A stretch of DNA of 64,000 nt from Blasia pusilla (Eukaryota; Marchantiophyta; Marchantiopsida; Blasiales). Each line of letters starts with the position of its first letter. Positions within the stretch are counted from its first letter, which is position 1. Location of the stretch: the NCBI GenBank assembly GCA_050084515.1, contig CM114272.1:41044001-41108000 (forward strand). Reading direction: 5' to 3'. This document shows, one piece after another, positions 10,790 to 21,400 of the stretch. The notes under the pieces were generated by a model. That model was not told the DNA's origin. It saw only the letters and a list, made by a program, of their open reading frames with translations, and did no database searches. The position numbers were made by a program, and so were the translations under genes.

Positions 10790-12178
10790 TCGCCTACCAA
10801 CCAACAGCTTGTCAGTTAATTTTTATCAGGAGAATAAATTTCCTCACTCCTATTTCTTCTCCAAATTGGAACAATATTTGTTTCTAAGGATGTCATAGGT
10901 GAGACAGTCCAGCCAGTGATTGGAGACTCCAAAGTATGGAATCTCCTACCTAACACAAATGGATGATACAAAGTTTATGGCTTGCCTCTGAAGCCTTATG
11001 TTTCCCAAGTCGACGGTCTGCAATTTCCTAGTGCACCGAGCTCTACGTTTGTCACTCCAAGCATTGTAGATCTAACATCAACTCCAACTTCACACGTTGG
11101 TGACAATGTTGTACTTACATAAGAGATTCCGGATGTTGTCAACCTCACGGGATCTGTTGGACACCAACCGGACCTTGCCTCTGCCTACTCATTCCTATTG
11201 CGAGTTTCGGGCAATAGTTTTTTGTCCTCTCTGCCCTTTAGAATATTCAAGCACATTCTTGTTGACAAGTTGCCGCCCACCTTATTGCATTTTTTAGTTG
11301 CCTCCACTTGCTGGTCCTGCTCAAAAGAAAGATGGAGAACGCTTGAAGGGTATGGACAGAAAGTCTGATTGTCATCAATAGTGCAGGCTTCAACGGACTA
11401 GTGCTTCAATTCCATGTGGTCCTTAGATTGTGTCTCACCGTGCGACCATACCTTCGGGAGGCCATCGATGTCCTCATTGTCAGGCATCCCTTTTTGCATT
11501 AGAGTGTGTCCAGCATACAAATTTTTCATGAACAACTAATTGGAATCCTTCGCCAAGGCGAGATCACCGCTATTGAGGAGAAACAACTGTAGGAAAATCT
11601 TGCATTCCTGGCTTATTGTGAATGCTTCAAGAAGTTGATGCGTCAAATTTGAGTACTTGATGAAAAGAAGGCCGGAATAGATGCCATCACCATAATCAAG
11701 GTTAACTCTAGATTTCCATTTATTTAGAGATAGAAATTTATGCGCCACGGAGGCGAGGGATCGAGAGCTTATGCCTTCAAAATTTCAACGACAGGGCCGA
11801 CCAATGGCCTGGATATTATTGATTGAATGAAGGAAGGGGAAGATCTTTACGGCAGCTAGGTCAACTTTGATATTTGCTACAAAGTGCTGAATGGATGGTT
11901 GACCATGGGTGCTCACGTTTACGACCATGTGGAGAAGGGACTCAAAACCATATTTGTCTGTGAGGTAAAATCAGAAGACGTTGGCAGTTTGAAGATGTGT
12001 TGGTTACTCTTATTGGAGGTGGTGAAGGAAAACAAAAGGCCACCTTCAAAAATTTAGGGATTCATGGCGGACAATGCACAACTGGGATGGATTGCTATCA
12101 AGGAATTTTTCTTGGGTGGAGAAGTTCAACCGGAGAGGGAAAGATCGGATGCTTTCCATTGGCAATCAGTCGGAACAA
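10790..12178 (+). pseudogene. MULE-type transposase gene, 5' part, copy A
   Basis: Homologous to 35377-37349. Fragments in shifting frames include the part around 11525-11720 (FLESLRQGEIT-like; ECFKKLMRQI-like) and a clear catalytic-core block at 11885-12178: YDHVEKGLKTIFVCEV, ending FHWQ. The block contains GFMADNAQ, where MULE transposases place their second catalytic Asp; this copy keeps Asp, while copy B has Glu. A TAG stop sits just before it (about 12056). Frameshifts are numerous, so it is non-coding. Confidence 0.6.
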
Positions 12179-12189
12179 TATATATTCCA

Positions 12190-12865
12190 AATCTCAGAAG
12201 CCAAGCAACCCGTCGGATACGACTGGTTTCTTGAGTGTGCAACCCGTCGGATCCCGATGTATTGCAAGTAAGTATACTTGGTTTGCAAATAGCTGGTATC
12301 CAACGAGTTGCAAGCTGCAAGGGTGCGAGTTAACTCATTCTGCAACTCTGAATTTTGAATTGTGAGACTCATCGGAATCTGATTGGTAGCATCAATCTGC
12401 AACTCGTTGGATTCTGAAAGGTTGCATTAGTGCAAGTGAACTGCAACCCGTTAGATTCTGACACGTTGCTGAGCTTTGCGTGTCGACACTTCTTGCAAGC
12501 CATTGGAATCAGACGAGTTGCACATGGATTTTCCAGGCCGGACTGGCCTCCTACTTGCAGGAGGCCAGTCCCGCCTCATGCAAGTAGGACGGGTTGCAAT
12601 AACAATTTCCTAGGTGGTGCAACCCGTCGGAAACCAATTGGTTGCACAAACATTCCTGCGATGCCTCTAACTTGCAATCCGTTGGATTCCGACAGGTTGG
12701 AGAACTTTGTTTGTCGACACTTCTTGCAAGCCGTTGAAATCTGACGGGTTGCACATGGATTTTCCAAGCCGGAGTGGCCAATGTTACTTGCAACCCATCC
12801 AATTCTGACAGGTTGCCTCTGACTTTCAACCCATCGGGTTCTGACAGGTTGCTATTTTCTTCACT
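12190..12865. repeat. Intronic palindrome array of transposase gene, copy A
   Basis: About twelve diverged palindromes between the two parts of the transposase gene, with a repeated block that includes GGATTTTCCA-(G/A)-GCCGGA near 12525 and 12755. It is equivalent to 37455-37975 in copy B, which instead carries a regular 101-bp tandem array. Confidence 0.8.
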
Positions 12866-12909
12866 TACATCGCTTTTTCCGTTCCCTTCTCACAATTTTG
12901 TCGCTGTAG

Positions 12910-14470
12910 CGATTGAACATTCATGAAAATGCCCTCTACCCCAACCCAAGTGGAACCGAGAGTGTTCATTCCTCTTGGAGGTCATCACAAGCATGGGAAA
13001 GAATTTCACTCGTGGAGGCATTCCAACAAGACTAGGCAAGGGCCATGCTATAGTCTACAACATTCCATATCTTCCTCACAAAAGGCATAACCAAAGAAAA
13101 GGGACCTTCGATTTATGAGCTCTATGTTAGGGCCGCTCTGAGATCTGGTGATGAGAAATTGTATGTGGAAGCCTTCAATCTGTGTGTAGCCGGAACTCAC
13201 CTCGAGCAAGACGTCCACATTGGTGGGGACATTCATGGGCGTGTTTCAAGACGTCCCATACATATGGTGGTAGAGCAATGTGAGCAAGACTCTTGGAGAC
13301 CAAATAAGTATCTTGACTTCAGGCAAGTGAAGCATCGAGGAACAAACATGGTGACTGATTTGGATGAAGAAATTATGCCGCCTAGATATTCGGAGACACC
13401 CGATTGCTCCAAAATTCGAGTAGAAGTAACTTCTCCAAAATCAGTGAATATTTTATTTCAAAATCCCTACGTTGCTAGAACTTTGCAACATCCGGTCTCT
13501 GGGGTAGTTCAATAGTATGAATTTTTGGTCACTGAGGTGGATTGCAACCTCAAAAGATGACATATATCTCGAAGCAACCCTGAACGTGGACCCACTTGCA
13601 AGGTAGGATCCGATGGCATTAAGAGAGCATGCGGCTCTTTCCTAAATAAGAATTGTACAAGGACTCGACGACCACAGCCTAGCTTCTAGGGGCTCAAGAC
13701 CTTTGATCATTTCACCAGGACCAGGGATCAATTGAAGTACTTCTTATGCCCAAAAAAATCATGCGCTTTCCGAAAGTCTTATCCGGCTACTATTGGAGCT
13801 CTAGGGAATACCCCCACAATTTGGCCCATTGATGCAGGTACCAATTGCACTCAGGAGGAAGTGGGCAATCTTACAAGTGCCGGTTCAGACTCGTAGACGG
13901 AGGGAATTTGGAGTATGTTCGCATTACAGAGACCTTTGCATTTCGGATTCAATCAAATATTAATGTGAACATGTACCTAGAGAAGGTGGATGATCTCAAT
14001 CCACTATTTCTTTTCGAGTCTAGAAATAGGGTTAAGAGAAACGAAATGTGTAGACCAACAGTGGAGAGAGCAAAGCGAATCGCATCAGCTTGGGAGGAAA
14101 ATATGAAAATCATCGCCACAAAAGACGTTCATAGTGGAAATGGAATAGGAAGGATGTATTGGATCAAGAACAACACTGTGAATTCAAGTGTCACAAGGGT
14201 GTATGTGGTACACATCTGTTGCTTTCCCACATGTTCCTGTGATGACTTTGTCCAAAGAGAGACAAGTGGGAAAAGGTATTTCCCTTGTAAGCACATGTAC
14301 TATGTGTTGCTTGTAGTTTTAAGAGAGTTGGAGGTAGGAATAAGAATCCACCAACCAATTTTGTCCCTCAAAGAAGTGCGAAGTATTTTAAACAAACCAC
14401 TTTGAGGATGCAAAATGAGGTCTTAGATTGTACTTTCGATTGCCAAAATGTTCACTATGAGCTTGAACTC
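12910..14470 (+). pseudogene. MULE-type transposase gene, 3' part with SWIM finger, copy A
   Basis: The exon starts after an AG acceptor (CTGTAG at about 12904-12909) and aligns with 38034-39535. It contains LYVRAALRSGDEKLYVEAFN, DVHIGGDIHGRVSRRPI, a Cys/Trp-containing stretch, and at 13845-14405 a C-terminal block with a SWIM zinc finger: CSC, then 16 residues, then C-x-H (CSCDDFVQRETSGKRYFPCKH is the region, residues about 131-151 of that frame). SWIM fingers are typical of the C-terminus of MULE transposases and act in nucleic-acid or protein binding. Stops and frameshifts separate the blocks. Confidence 0.68.
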
Positions 14471-14574
14471 TATTCAGCCAAGGGAAAATGATAGATTTTT
14501 TCCAGACCTTGGATGGAAAAAGTGATTTGTTCCACATTTATGATTCCAACAATTTTTCAGTTTTTTTAATTTTG

Positions 14575-14608
14575 TGCAACTTGCAACCCATCGAATTCAG
14601 ACGGGTTG
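14575..14608. repeat. Single palindrome near the right end of copy A
   Basis: One diverged palindrome (CAACCCATCGAATTCAGACG with the closing arm) lies just beyond the transposase gene. It may mark the element's right flank. No terminal inverted repeat could be paired. Confidence 0.6.
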
Positions 14609-14750
14609 CCAAAATGTGAAAGAGGAAAAGAAATATATGGGAGTGACTAAGCACAGAGAACAAAAGTACAAAAATATTCAAAAAAAAACCTTCCCCTCTT
14701 CAACCCAACGGAAACTCTCTTAAAAAAAGTATCTCTTTGGCTTGAAGGTA

Positions 14751-14806
14751 GTTTCCTCTCTCCTCTCTCCTCTCTCCTCTCTTCCTCTCTTCCTCTCCTC
14801 TTACCC
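14751..14806. repeat. CT-rich simple repeat
   Basis: Tandem CCTCT/CCTCTCT tract between the end of copy A and a LINE fragment. Confidence 0.9.
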
Positions 14807-14825
14807 CGCCTCAGGTGGACTCCCC

Positions 14826-15030
14826 TACCTCGATTAGTGTCAACTTAAAGGAGAATGAAAGCTCAATTTTGGATGACATAGTTGTGAATGATGATCTCTA
14901 CAAACACCAAGGGAGAACCATAGTAGATGCCAAAGATATTGCAAGATCTGATCATTCTCTTGTCTAGACAGAGTTACAGCCAAGACTAAAGTATTGGTCT
15001 TATCCAGCAAAGAGAGTGAGAACAAGACAA
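14826..15030 (+). pseudogene. LINE endonuclease fragment
   Basis: This stretch aligns along its whole length with 26305-26505 of the LINE further right (both have the NLKENE/NFKENE start, the ESSIVDYI-type motif and a following RS-x-HSLVWTEL-type motif). Here the motif reads RSDHSLV and keeps the Asp-His pair typical of the APE-type endonuclease, while the longer copy has SYH. A TAG follows immediately. It is only about 200 bp, a truncated relic. Confidence 0.85.
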
Positions 15031-16591
15031 AGACGATGGGTGATCCCACTTGAACTCTCATGTCCATGAGACCCAGAAATAAAAGGGCTTGCACAAAAAA
15101 TGCTAAATTCTCAGAACCATGATTGTGATAGGATCTAGGAATAACAACTTGAAGTCTTGCATGTATAGTTGGAAGTAGAGCATGCAAAAATAAGTCTCCA
15201 CTGATTTTTGCATGCTATACCAAAAATGAGTTAGAAAAATTGCTTGTCTTATAAAGCAATACTCCCTATGCCCCATAAATAGCTCGATATATCAAAACTC
15301 AGATGCGTTACATGAAGAGAGTTGGCTAGTTATTTTAAAGTCTCTATTCTTAAATTATAATAACAAGTCTATATATTTTCAGTGTAGAGAACGAGTGTAA
15401 GTTCCTCATGGTTTCTGAATACTCTCTCTCTCTCTCTCTCTCTCGATCCTGAGCTCTTGAGCCTCTCTTCGCGATCGGAGATTGTGGTGGCTCTTGAGGA
15501 TGTGTGTGGACGGACTAAAGGGAACTGTTTATGCAACGACGTAGATTGTAATTCCGGGGGGGATCGGGCATGCGTAGAATCGAATGGGATGGCTGAGGCT
15601 GAAGCCATTGCGCTTTTGGTATTCCGAGCTTTTCCTCCCCAAGGGCATGGGCGATTTCCACAGTTTCTATGCGCGGGCATATTGTAAATCGAGGGCGCCA
15701 ATGGAGGGCGCTCTGCGACCAAGAATGAAGCATTCTGATTGTAGAGCCTGGAGTGAAGAATGAATTAGGAAGAAAAAAGGCACTAAAGGAACGAGTTTGC
15801 ATTATCTTATGGTAAGACTGGAGCTCAAAGCCCGTGCAAGAAGTTCAACATGTCGATCTATGCTTCGGTTGTGGTGGGGCTCTTGGATGAGAGGTTTGGT
15901 TGCGTTTCTTGGAGAATGGATTGCCAATTCCAATTATCAGGGGTAGTGGACAATGAAGAGAACTATCTTTTATATTGCAACTACCTTGAGAATTCTACCA
16001 TGGACTTCCCTGAATTCTTCTAGAGCCCGCTCTGAAAGAGTGAGGTCCTTCATACGTTTGAAGAGCCAGCCCCATCTTTTCAATTGTAGCTATCATGAGA
16101 GCATAAGATTGGACTTTTTTGACCTCTTTCTATAGCCCTGCTCTAATTGAAAGTGAGTACATACCCTGTGGGAAGGAGGTTCAATTTGCTAAATTCATTC
16201 ATCAGTGTGAGGTTGCCGGAGTTGAACATTTGGAAGAGTTAGCTTCTTGGAAAAGCATTGACTTCTCTTGTGATCACTTGTCTTGTCTGAGCTAGCATGC
16301 AGTGGCGCTACAAGTATTGTGATTAAAGTCCAATGGCCATCTTGGTTCCTAAGGACAAAACATCAGTTCATTCAATCATTCCTTGTGTATTCTGCTGTTG
16401 GTGAAGTTAGCTTGTTGAGGGATCCCCTTTTTCTTTTCAGTCATGCTGGTTGTGGCCCTAGACCTGGTTGGCTCTTTGAGCCCCACTTGTTTTTTTTATT
16501 GGATGGGACCTCTAGTCCTCTATTTGTGCGTTGTGCCACTTCAAGGACTTTTCCGGGAGTGGTGAAATTCATCTGAATTTGAACTTGATTG
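15031..16591. other. No recognised gene; mixed plus-strand fragments
   Basis: A (CT)n tract lies at about 15419-15444. Short open stretches on the plus strand look protein-like but are not identified: 15457-15687, and about 16135-16290 (ESEYIPCGKEVQFAKFIHQC). They lie in the same orientation as the identified gene fragments at 16.6-18.2 kb and may be further captured exons. Confidence 0.35.
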
Positions 16592-16690
16592 ATGCGGGTA
16601 TGGGAGATGTTCTACCATGCGTTTGACAACTACATGCTGCACGCTTTTCCATTAGATGAATTGCGGCCTTTGAGTTGTTATGGTGAAGAC
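16592..16690 (+). pseudogene. Captured fragment of an EDEM-type alpha-mannosidase (GH47)
   Basis: Thirty-three codons read [15 protein letters not shown] and then [13 protein letters not shown], ending GED. ER-degradation-enhancing alpha-mannosidase-like proteins (glycosyl hydrolase family 47) have almost this wording near the start of the catalytic domain, before their LGGYALTLID segment. The match ends abruptly after GED and the frame runs into unrelated sequence. EDEM proteins mark misfolded glycoproteins for degradation; this piece cannot do that. It sits in a row of unrelated plant gene fragments on the same strand. Confidence 0.8.
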
Positions 16691-16734
16691 TCTTCACACA
16701 AGAAGGGAATGTCGCTCTGGCTTCATTTGGGATC

Positions 16735-16856
16735 AAAGTGAAGAAGGATAAGCTTGGGAAGAAAATTGATATCACCATATCTCTCTCAAAGATTCTGCCC
16801 TTTGTGGTTGCTGCCACTGCCGTTGCAGCTCTCACGCGTCCGGCCACTTTTACCTG
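16735..16856 (+). pseudogene. Captured exon fragment, probable BASS-family transporter
   Basis: The frame gives KLGKKIDITISLSKILPFVV and continues AATAVAALTRPATFTW. Plastid bile-acid/sodium symporter family (BASS) proteins begin their first membrane helix with a similar ILP-x-VV-x-A-x-T...P-x-x-FTW pattern. The reading ends exactly at a good splice donor (ACCTG then GTGAGC at 16857). The identification rests on about 25 residues and is tentative. Like its neighbours it is on the plus strand and isolated from the rest of its gene. Confidence 0.45.
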
Positions 16857-17499
16857 GTGAGCGAGCTTTAGCTATACCAACCTCACACACTTCTTCTCCC
16901 TCTCCCAATCTCACATCAGATTGTCCGTAGATTTTTGTTCCCAAACACTACCCATCCCACTCTATCTATTCTCTATTTGAGTCGTGGTGATACCCTTTTC
17001 GTCCTCGCAGGGTGACAGGCACTACTTAATAGTACAATCTTTCTTTCTCTCATTTTGGTAGCACCAAAATTGTTCAACACATTCAATAGCCTTGATTCAT
17101 TGCCCAAAGCCTAGGCACTTTTCGTGGATACTATTTTCCAAGCCGGTCACAAGGGCACAGATTGGTAATGTGGTCTTAACTATCCAACCTGTCTTTCAGG
17201 TGTGTTCAACATGTGGGGATGTTGAGTTTATGTCTGTAGCCTATTTCTTCTCTCGAGCTAGCAAAAATAGTTATTCTATGTTTATGTTTCATTGTGTGTT
17301 ATCAGACATACATTTCAAAGCATTTGCAACAGGCATTCAAAACTACGCTAGGAAGGATTCTACTTCCTTTTTAGGCATAGTTTATTTTTTTGAGAGTTGG
17401 TATTTAGTTGAGTTCTAAGCAATTGACTTTTAAGTCTTTTTGTTTGTCTACAATTATGCATGCCTATATCTTCTATTTGGTTAAGTTATAACTAATTCA
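16857..17499. other. Intron-like spacer with one further exon candidate
   Basis: After the donor at 16857 the sequence is AT- and pyrimidine-rich. A candidate acceptor (CTGTCTTTCAG, about 17190-17200) is followed by a frame reading VCSTCGDVEFMSV, which resembles the opening of a Cys-rich plant PHD-type finger but lacks most later cysteines. The call is weak. Confidence 0.3.
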
Positions 17500-18191
17500 G
17501 TGTCCATGTTTAAATATCCAGTAGCCATAACGACAAGGTACAAGGGGCAACCCAAGAATAATCCACACTCTAGGAAGAACATGAGCATGAGGTTGCCACA
17601 AATTCCCCTATTCTCAGAGATTGAGTTGGGACAACGCAGTCCTCATTTTTGTGTTATTTGCAATTTGCATGGAGATCTAGTGATTTGTGATGGGCTTTGC
17701 GATCGACAATTTCACCATGTTCGTAGAGTTGGCCAGACGGTGTCTTATTGCCCTAGTGTGGTCATTCCAAAGGACAAGGTGAGCGACCCTTGGTATTGTC
17801 CAGAGTGTACCTCCGGGACATACAAATGTTTCAAGGTAGAATGGCTTCCATGCAAACTAATATAAGACAGTGCCCCCAACCTTTCTGTGTTCATTTCTTC
17901 TATTATGGATGCTTGCCACTTGATGTGCAGTGTTGCCCTCTCCATACATGTATGGCATACAACATGCCGTATCGCAACGAGCATCTAGCAAACGTCGTCC
18001 AATGTTTGAGATGTCCGAAGACATGGCATTTGGGTTGCTTGGTAGCGAGCAAGGAGGAAGGTTTTGCATCTGGCAGAGAATCGTGGCGTCATGTTGCACA
18101 TAATGAGATCAGATGGATGATCTATTGCCCTGATCATCCAATTGTCCCTACACTAGGCACTGCAGATTATCAACATATCTCTTGGGTTTAA
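17500..18191 (+). pseudogene. EDM2-like PHD / extended-PHD zinc-finger fragment
   Basis: The first frame gives a PHD finger: CVICNLHGDLVICDGLCDRQFHH in outline (Cys pairs at about 17650 and 17690), then DPWYCPECTSGTYKCF. A second frame continues with QCPQPFC, CCPLHTC, VVQCLRCPKTWHLGCL and IYCPDHPIVPTLG. This order, ending in an IYC-x-x-H segment followed by an LGT...DH element, is that of the tandem PHD region of plant EDM2-type chromatin regulators. The two frames join at about 17830 through a small length change that destroys a CF-x-C zinc-ligand pair. No methyltransferase-like half of EDM2 follows. It is therefore a broken fragment, possibly captured by a transposon. Confidence 0.72.
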
Positions 18192-18310
18192 TTAATGAAT
18201 ACGATAGAGAAATTTTGTAGGTAAGCACAATGGGACTATAGTCTCATTACATATTTCACGTGTAAGATTTTGCACAAATTTGGGACTAAGTTGTACCTTA
18301 AGATTTGTGC

Positions 18311-19206
18311 AGATTACATCGACATTTTCTTCTCTGTGAAGCATGACTTGAGAACTCGTATAGTATTGGCATCTAAGGTATCTTGGTTTCTCCGTTTGCG
18401 GAGGCTATGGTAGAAGTATGGTGACCATTCTATGACAGGGAATACAGGATGTGTCACAGAAAAAAATATGATCTCTATTCAAGCTTTCCATGATATCAAC
18501 ATGTCTTGCCATTTCATTGTACTCTTAGTTTGTGCATTTTGAGACAAGTTTCCATATCTTCAAGCTCCATTTCACTTGCTAGGATCTGATTGTTGTGAGA
18601 TTTTTTTCAGCAAGGTAGGTGGCATGAGTGGTCATGAAAGAAGCTATGACTTTGGATCTCTACTAGATAGTGCAGTAGGAGTGAATCGGTTTGCTGGCCT
18701 AGAGTATGGACCAGAAGGATTAAAGATACGTCGTTCACATCATAAGCAAGATCATATTTGGGCAAAACTGCATCCTCTTGGTGAAGGAGACGAGGATCCA
18801 AATCTATTTGATTATTCATTGGTTGGGACTAATGAGTTAGTTGTAGATGCTCTTAAAGAAGGGTTGGATGCAGCAAAAGAGATTTTGAGGTTGCTGAACA
18901 TGTCTCCAAGGAGTTCCTTGCCAATTGCAAAGAGAAGGTGGTGGATGCATCCATGGGATGTGGAGGCCGAGACATGGCCTCATTCAGCTTTAATAAGGGA
19001 AGAAGTGTCATGTGATGATGTTGAAGAACATGAAGATAACCGATCCACAATAGTGTCTCCAATATATGAGCACCCAACTGGGGAGTTCTTAGAGTTTGAG
19101 GACCCTGAGGAAGATTTGAACCATATTGATTCTTGGATTGTAGAGGAAAGTTGTGATATCTATGTACCTTTCATAATAGATAACGAAGAGATAGATATTG
19201 ACAGCA
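18311..19206 (+). pseudogene. Transposase-like C-terminal exon, family unknown
   Basis: After an acceptor-like GTGCAG the same frame runs from 18312 to 19206, interrupted by only two stops (18411 and 18541). It reads SIQAFHDINMSCHFIVLL, then DKFPYLQAPFHLLGSDCCE, FFSKVGGMSG, then an acidic C-terminal region (18576 on). The helical 'dimension' of Leu-rich segment, GSDCCE-x-FFS and conserved Trp/His positions suggests the end of a DNA-transposon transposase, but I do not recognise the family. It is cut at about 19207 by the end of the gypsy element on the other strand. Confidence 0.45.
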
Positions 19207-20047
19207 TTTGGTTCAAAGGCTTTGCCATAGCACTAAATCCCTTCACATACCTCTGATAGTAGTTTGCCAATCCCATGAATGCCCGAACTCTACTCACATC
19301 TACCGGACGCGGAATAAGTGCAATAGCCTCCACCTTTGCTTGTTGAACTCCCAAACCACCTGGATAGATCACATGACCCAAGTACTCAACATCCTCATGA
19401 AAGAACTAACACTTTCCTGGATGCAAACGTAGACCATGAGCTTTCAACCGCTCAAACACAATCTGCAAATGTATGTGATGCTCCTCAACCGTGTTACTGA
19501 ACACCAAGATATCATCAATGTAACATCGAAAAAAATCCAACCCTACTAGGATCCTGTCCATCACTCTCTTAAACTCGGCAGGTGCATTCTTCAACCCAAA
19601 GGGTAAGAATTTCCACTAGTACAAACATTCCTTGCCGTGAGAGTTGACATCCCAAAATGTTGTCTTGGCCTTGTTACTCTCCCGAATCGGCAATTGATGG
19701 TATCCTGCCCGAAGATCCAAAGTACTAAAAATCTTTGCCTGTCCCACCACATCCAAGATCTCCTCCGGTGTAGGGATGGCATACCTATCAACCTTGGTTT
19801 TCCGATTGATAGGACGGTAATCTCCACACATCCGCCTATTCGTGTAGTTGCTATGCATATGCATAGCACGCATGACAGTGGCTGATGCATACTCTCCATG
19901 CGACAACTCCACTAATCCCGCCTCCAAAAGGTCCAACGTCCTACTCTGAATCAGGTCCCTCTCCATATCACTATATTGGTAGGGACGACGGAAGATTGGC
20001 GTATCACTAGCCAAATATAATCCGTATACCGGGTCCAACCAGAGCAT
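19160..20047 (-). pseudogene. Gypsy reverse transcriptase
   Basis: Three consecutive pieces in one frame, separated by stops at 19616 and 19406. Motifs in order are CGDYRPINRKT, FSTLDLRAGYHQL with the first catalytic Asp, FLPFGLKNAPAEF, CYIDDILVFS with the catalytic YIDD box (about 19511-19522), LRLHPGKC, and YLGHVI followed by FMGLANYYQRYVKGFS. These are the canonical Ty3/gypsy RT motifs. The domain copies element RNA into DNA. The reading is lost at about 19207 just where RNase H should begin. Upstream at 20007-20195 is the connecting segment ending in FSMKELDALVGPG, slightly out of frame. Confidence 0.95.
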
Positions 20048-20439
20048 CCAACTCCTTCATGCTAAAGGCAAAACAACTCCTATAAGCACGTAGGAAGTGT
20101 GTCAAGCGTTGTTTCTCACCTCCCGTAAGCTTGGGCCCAAGTAATGGCTCCCAAGTCTCCTCCATTGGCACACTAGAGGGAGAGGACGATGCCATTGGCT
20201 GCTACGCAGCCCCCTCACAAGATGGTACACCCTTAGCTACACCATCATCTGAGCAAATAACTCCTCCACGAGCATGAGCAACGAACTCCACATGCCCAGC
20301 CATTACATCCCATTTACTCCAAGGATACAAAATACTACTCTCCTTGCCCCCAACCGATGCCTCTACCGTCCCGGTAGCCATGGAGCTCATTACAAGGTGT
20401 GGAAGACCCACAGACATAGTCCGAAGTTAACGCTCCTCG

Positions 20440-21400
20440 GCCATACCAAGACTCAAAATCCAAGTCAAACAATTCAGGTCCATGGCCTAACCCAACACAT
20501 GATGTCGTGAAGCCTCAGAAATGGAAGCAACCGCTGTCACACCACTAGAAAATCCCATCGCACGCTCTCTCTCTCATCAGTGTTAGGCTCCACCAACTGT
20601 CGCACATGAGAATCCCATACAAGCCCGGGACCACCTTCCCTGTAGGGTAGTGCCATCTTAGGCTGGCCCACACAGTTCACCACTACCATGGATGACCGAT
20701 CAATAACCCTCACCACGTGAGAAAGTCGCCCAGCATCCAAGATACTATCCACTGTAAGGCAAGGATCCCACTACACTGCATCATATGCTCGACGTTGAAC
20801 CTCCCTAAGCAACAAGTTTTTCCACCACAAGCGTGGACGATGTGCACGCGAGCCAACTCGCGTTGCATCCAACAATACCGCTGGTCCAATCCAAGACCGT
20901 ACCTCATGAACACTCGCCATCATCCGGGTCCGAGTGTCACCCAACAATGGAACATTCTCCAGAATGTAAGCTGGAGCACGTGCTTGATGAACCTGAAGAT
21001 GTCGTAACACCCGTAACATCTCCCAAAACAATCAAGACCTAGGGTCGTGTAATCCCTCACCAGGACCAGCACGTGTATGACCCTGACATGGCCATCCAGC
21101 AATCACCAAATCCACAGGACCAACCCTCTCAAGGTCCTGGGCCTCCAACAATGCAATGTGTGATGGCAAAGCACGCTGGTACCCACGAATAGCTGATGGC
21201 GGCAACAACTCACGATATCTCCGCATCAACTGACCAATATGTCGGGATGAGACTCTCTGAGCCGTCTCATTTTGCTCCACATACACGTATCTCCACACAG
21301 GAATACCGGCCTGCACCACTGCAGCCAAACTAGTGCTAATCCCACCAAAGAGATCTAACACAAAAATGCCCTTCGGCGGATACTGCCATACAATGGGTGT
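20440..21400 (-). pseudogene. DNMT3/DRM-like cytosine-C5 DNA methyltransferase domain inside gypsy pol
   Basis: In the frame starting at 21964: motif I FVLDLFGGISTSL (residues 201-213, about 21325-21364), an acidic residue after YVYV (motif II), motif IV GPVDLVIAGWPCQG with the catalytic Cys at about 21088, motif VI ILENVP, motif VIII SRAHRPRLWW, and after a small frameshift near 20560 an AMGFSSGVT...HHVLG*AMDL segment fitting motifs IX-X. ILENV plus AHR-x-R-x-x-W is the wording of the DNMT3/DRM class. Such enzymes methylate cytosine in DNA. Two in-frame stops (21032, 20771), a frameshift and one more stop inactivate this copy, but all motif residues are still readable. Methyltransferase-bearing retroelements are known from charophyte algae and dinoflagellates. 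Confidence 0.87.
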
